Below are positions 3,504 to 6,434 of a stretch of 6,434 bases of DNA, piece after piece. This DNA comes from DATAES01 sp036257895 (GTDB lineage Bacteria > Actinomycetota > Acidimicrobiia > Acidimicrobiales > JACDCH01): the NCBI GenBank assembly GCA_036257895.1, contig DATAES010000251.1, forward strand, positions 1 through 6,434, read 5' to 3'. Every line of letters starts with the position of its first letter. The first letter of the stretch is position 1. The notes below the pieces were generated by a model, which saw nothing but the letters and a program-made list of their open reading frames with translations, was not told the origin of the DNA and made no database searches. The translations under genes were made by a program, and so were the position numbers.

Positions 3504-6434
3504 GTGGCAAAGCTCCTGCGTGATCTCACTGTCGACGTACACGGCGGCGTGTTGGTGGCGCCGCCCAAGTCCGGTTCGAAGCTGCCGTCCCGAGCCGATC
3601 GTGAGTTGCTCGTCTCGACGGGACGCGGCGTGGTGCGCGTCAATGTCAAGGACGGCTCGACGGAGCCCGTGATCGACGGCCTCAACATGCCGGCCGGGTT
3701 GGCCATCGGTCCTGACGGCAAGACGTTGTTCATTGCCGACCTCGACCCGTCCGAGCGGCACTTCGTTCTCTATCAGCAGAGCGTCACCCGCAAGCCGAAG
3801 GCCCGAGGCAAAGCGCTACTGCGCGCGGCGGGCGAACCGGGCCAACTCGCGGTGTCGCGCACCACCCTGTTCTTCGCGGACCGGATCGGCGGCAAGCTCG
3901 TCGCGGTCGACCTCCGATCCGGCGATTCACAAGTTCTTGCCGAGGGTCTCGCCGGTCCGGTCGGCGTGTTCTTGGCAGCCGACGGCAAGCGGATCTACGT
4001 GTCCGAGCGCGATGCAGGCCGCGTCGTCTCTGTCCCGACAGCGGGCGGGCTGCCGACGGTCGAGCTCAACGGGCTGCTCGCGCCTCGATACCTCACCGCT
4101 GGTCCGAGAGCCGGAACGGTGCTCGTGACGCAGGAGACCGGCGCGGGGGGTGTGTTGTCGTGGAAGCTCGCTTCGGGCGAGATCGAATCTCTGCTCGACC
4201 TCGATGCCGGTGAGCAGCCGGTTGCTGCCTGGCCCATCGGCAAGCGGCTCATCGTGGCCGCGGCCTCGCGCCTGCGGTGGTGGGATCTCGTCGCGGTCGC
4301 GACGTTGCCGGTGCAGCTGAAGGTCTCGACGACCAAGCCGTTCATCGGTGAGTACTTGCGGGTCGCGGTCGACATGGGCACGACCGGAATCGGTTTCGAC
4401 GATCTCGACTTCTCGATTCCCGACGGCGACGCCGGAGGGCTCATCTCCTACGCGCGTGACGACGAGTCGGCGCCGAACGAGGTGATGCTGTTGGTCGGCT
4501 GGCAACCCGGCATGCACAAACTCATCGCGACCGACCGATCCACCGCCGCGACCGTCGCCGAGCTCGAATTCGAGATCACCGATCGATGGACCGACTCGGA
4601 CAAGAGCCCGTCACGCTGGAACGTCGGCGAGATGTCGTACTTCACCACCGGCTACACGTGGGGGGGCGGGCCGGTCGGGGCGCAGAACATCAACGTCCTG
4701 CCACCCGGAAGCCTGCGGAACATCTGCATCGTGATGGTCGAGCTGAGCGACGCGATGTACCCGACAGGATCTGCGTTCGACACGGCGCGGGCGAACTGGG
4801 CCGACGGGGCGGTCGGCCCCGCGCCGAGTGCGCGCACTTACTACGAGGAGGTCTCACACGGGTCGTTCACGTTGTCGCTCGTCGAGAACCCTCCACCGAG
4901 GGTCACCCTCAGCTCAGCATGGACCGACAACTTCGAGCCCATGTCGGCGCCGTGGCCGGCGAACTCGTTCGCGCCGATCGACGGACAGGCCTTTGCCCAA
5001 GCGTGTGTATCGGCTGCGGCCGCCCTGACCGACAGCTCGGGCAACGCGCTCATCGACTTCAGTGACGTGCAGTCGCTCATCCTCGTGATCAGGTCGCAGG
5101 GCACCGCCGCCACTGACAAGTTCTTCTGGGCCCAGGCCTGGGGAGGCTCCTTCGCGATTCCGGGCGGTACGACGGTGCCGATGGCGGTACTCGGGATGCC
5201 CGACGACTGGGCGGCGACGCGCGGGGGCGGCCGCACGATCGACGAGACGTTGTCGCACGAGCTCGGCCACAACCTCGGCTACCCAGACCTGTACACGAAC
5301 GCCGATCCCAATTACTCGGCGGACGTGATCAGCCGCGACATCACCAACTACGACCTGATGAGCGCTGAAGGAGAGCTGCCTCACATGTCGATCGGGCAGA
5401 AGATGGAGTGCGGTTGGGTCGCGGCGACGGAGGTGCGGGCGTTCGACTTCTCGCGATCGACGATCCCACTCGACGAGTCGGTCACGTTGGTGCCGGCCGA
5501 AGGTGGGCCGCCGCCGACCGGCAAGTTCAAGGCGATCGAGGTTCGCATAGCGGACGGCAACAACTACTACTTCGAGTACCGTCGGACGCAGAGCGGCGGC
5601 GTCGGCGACCAGCAACTCTCAGCGAACACCGACACCGCGGACCGCGCCGTCCTCGGGACCTTCATGGTCACCCAAGGGTTCACGTACCCGATCGAGCAGC
5701 CGCAGATCATCCGGCTCGAACCCGACGTCGAGGGTGAGAAGTCGTTCTACGCATCCGGCCAGGACTACAAGGAGACCGACAGCACCAGCGTCATGGCGGT
5801 CGCGGACTTCAAGATGAGCGTGCTGTCGACGGGTCCGGACGAAGCGCAGGTGCGAATCCAGTACGGCACCAACGGGAGGCCGGACCTGTACATCCTGCCC
5901 TGGCCCGGCGGCGAGAATTGGCAGAGCCCCGACATCGAAGTGCGCAACGCGCGCGCCACCATGGATCCGGCCCACTGGTTCAACACTCCGTGGATCGGGC
6001 ACGCGAACACAGTCGTCGCTCGGTCTCGGAACCGCGGACCGGTGACGTGCCGGAACGTGAAAGTCGACATCGTCGTGAAGGACTACACGGTCGGTGGTGG
6101 TCCCGAGGCGTTCCTCGGTAGTGCCACACACGACGTGCCGCCGGAATCGGTGACGCCGTTCGTCGAGTTCGAAGTGAACTGGATCCCACCCAACGACGGG
6201 CATCGCTGCATCATCGCCCGCACACCGCTGTTCCTCGACACGAGTGTGAATCCGACGCTGGTCGAGCTGAGCGACAGCAACAACATGGCGCAGTCCAACT
6301 ACACGCAGTACATCGCGGCCGCGGCTTCGCCCGCGCGGAGGGGGATTGCGGAAGTGACGCTGAACAACCCGTTCCAGGAGCGGGCGTTGATCTACGTCAT
6401 GCCGCAGATACGTGGCCCGTTCGCCGAGTACTAC
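3504..6434 (+). CDS. Giant multidomain M6-family zinc metalloprotease with N-terminal beta-propeller, 3'-truncated by the window
   Basis: I followed this frame codon by codon: 977 codons with no stop, running off the right edge. GTG 3504 follows GAGAGGA and is the first start codon after an in-frame TGA at 3435. Residues ~1-263 are propeller-like repeats (NMPAGLAIGPDGKTLFIAD, GPVGVFLAADGKRIYVSERD) of NHL/SMP-30 type. Residues ~265-362 look Ig-like. Residues ~370-655 resemble M6 (immune inhibitor A-like) peptidases: YYEEVSHGSFTL, then the zinc site HELGHNLGYPD (H585, E586, H589, D595) and a Met-turn-like YDLMS (M619) followed by KMECGWV. Residues ~830-935 look like a CARDB-type beta-sandwich (GHANTVVARSRNRG ... 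NNMAQSNYTQYI). There is no signal peptide or membrane segment at the N-terminus (MAKLLRDLTVDVHGG), unlike secreted M6 enzymes. Protease activity is inferred from intact zinc ligands; substrate and export route are unknown. Confidence 0.88.
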   Translation, partial: MAKLLRDLTVDVHGGVLVAPPKSGSKLPSRADRELLVSTGRGVVRVNVKDGSTEPVIDGLNMPAGLAIGPDGKTLFIADLDPSERHFVLYQQSVTRKPKARGKALLRAAGEPGQLAVSRTTLFFADRIGGKLVAVDLRSGDSQVLAEGLAGPVGVFLAADGKRIYVSERDAGRVVSVPTAGGLPTVELNGLLAPRYLTAGPRAGTVLVTQETGAGGVLSWKLASGEIESLLDLDAGEQPVAAWPIGKRLIVAAASRLRWWDLVAVATLPVQLKVSTTKPFIGEYLRVAVDMGTTGIGFDDLDFSIPDGDAGGLISYARDDESAPNEVMLLVGWQPGMHKLIATDRSTAATVAELEFEITDRWTDSDKSPSRWNVGEMSYFTTGYTWGGGPVGAQNINVLPPGSLRNICIVMVELSDAMYPTGSAFDTARANWADGAVGPAPSARTYYEEVSHGSFTLSLVENPPPRVTLSSAWTDNFEPMSAPWPANSFAPIDGQAFAQACVSAAAALTDSSGNALIDFSDVQSLILVIRSQGTAATDKFFWAQAWGGSFAIPGGTTVPMAVLGMPDDWAATRGGGRTIDETLSHELGHNLGYPDLYTNADPNYSADVISRDITNYDLMSAEGELPHMSIGQKMECGWVAATEVRAFDFSRSTIPLDESVTLVPAEGGPPPTGKFKAIEVRIADGNNYYFEYRRTQSGGVGDQQLSANTDTADRAVLGTFMVTQGFTYPIEQPQIIRLEPDVEGEKSFYASGQDYKETDSTSVMAVADFKMSVLSTGPDEAQVRIQYGTNGRPDLYILPWPGGENWQSPDIEVRNARATMDPAHWFNTPWIGHANTVVARSRNRGPVTCRNVKVDIVVKDYTVGGGPEAFLGSATHDVPPESVTPFVEFEVNWIPPNDGHRCIIARTPLFLDTSVNPTLVELSDSNNMAQSNYTQYIAAAASPARRGIAEVTLNNPFQERALIYVMPQIRGPFAEYY

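Noticed and set aside
4914..6203. Minus-strand frames of 233 and 194 aa opposite the protease gene
   Set aside because: Arg/His/Val-rich, without motifs, and fully antisense to a continuous 977-codon frame with M6 protease signatures.
1..6434. CRISPR array, tRNA, rRNA, insertion sequence or phage module
   Set aside because: I saw no regularly spaced direct repeats, tRNA-like cloverleaf, transposase motif or phage structural gene on either strand.

Overview
This window looks like high-G+C actinobacterial chromosome. Codon third positions are mostly G or C, GTG is used as a start, and several protein families are typical of Actinobacteria: an AfsR/SARP-type DNA-binding domain, an MMPL transporter tail, and a CarH-like B12 domain behind an apparent upstream helix-turn-helix. 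An order such as Acidimicrobiia is possible, but nothing here fixes it. There are no tRNA or rRNA genes, CRISPR arrays, insertion sequences or phage structural genes.

Layout, left to right. (1) Positions 2-700, + strand: the 3' part of a cobalamin-binding regulator or photosensor-like protein, cut by the left edge. (2) Positions 772-1242, - strand: a universal stress protein converging on it. (3) Positions 1353-1622, - strand: a small, probably helical orphan protein of 89 aa. (4) Positions 1729-2100, + strand, divergent from the orphan: a 123-aa chimera joining the winged-helix half of a SARP/AfsR regulator to the last ~50 residues of an MMPL/RND transporter. (5) Positions 2101-2280: a gene-free stretch with two perfect hairpins, a possible promoter and a strong ribosome binding site. 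(6) Positions 2281-2886 and 2952-3260, + strand: an isochorismatase-family cysteine hydrolase and a small ABM-like alpha/beta protein, probably cotranscribed. (7) Positions 3261-3503: gene-free, with one terminator-like hairpin. (8) Positions 3504-6434, + strand: a very large reading frame (at least 977 aa, running off the right edge) with an N-terminal beta-propeller, an Ig-like domain, an M6-type zinc metalloprotease domain and C-terminal beta-sandwich domains.

No single pathway links these genes. The left half reads as stress or sensory regulation (B12 sensor, UspA, SARP remnant), the middle as small-molecule hydrolysis, and the right as a giant protease. The two most unusual points are the in-frame SARP-MMPL junction near position 1945, which is a natural rearrangement or an assembly chimera, and the giant M6 protease, which has no visible signal peptide although its relatives are normally secreted.
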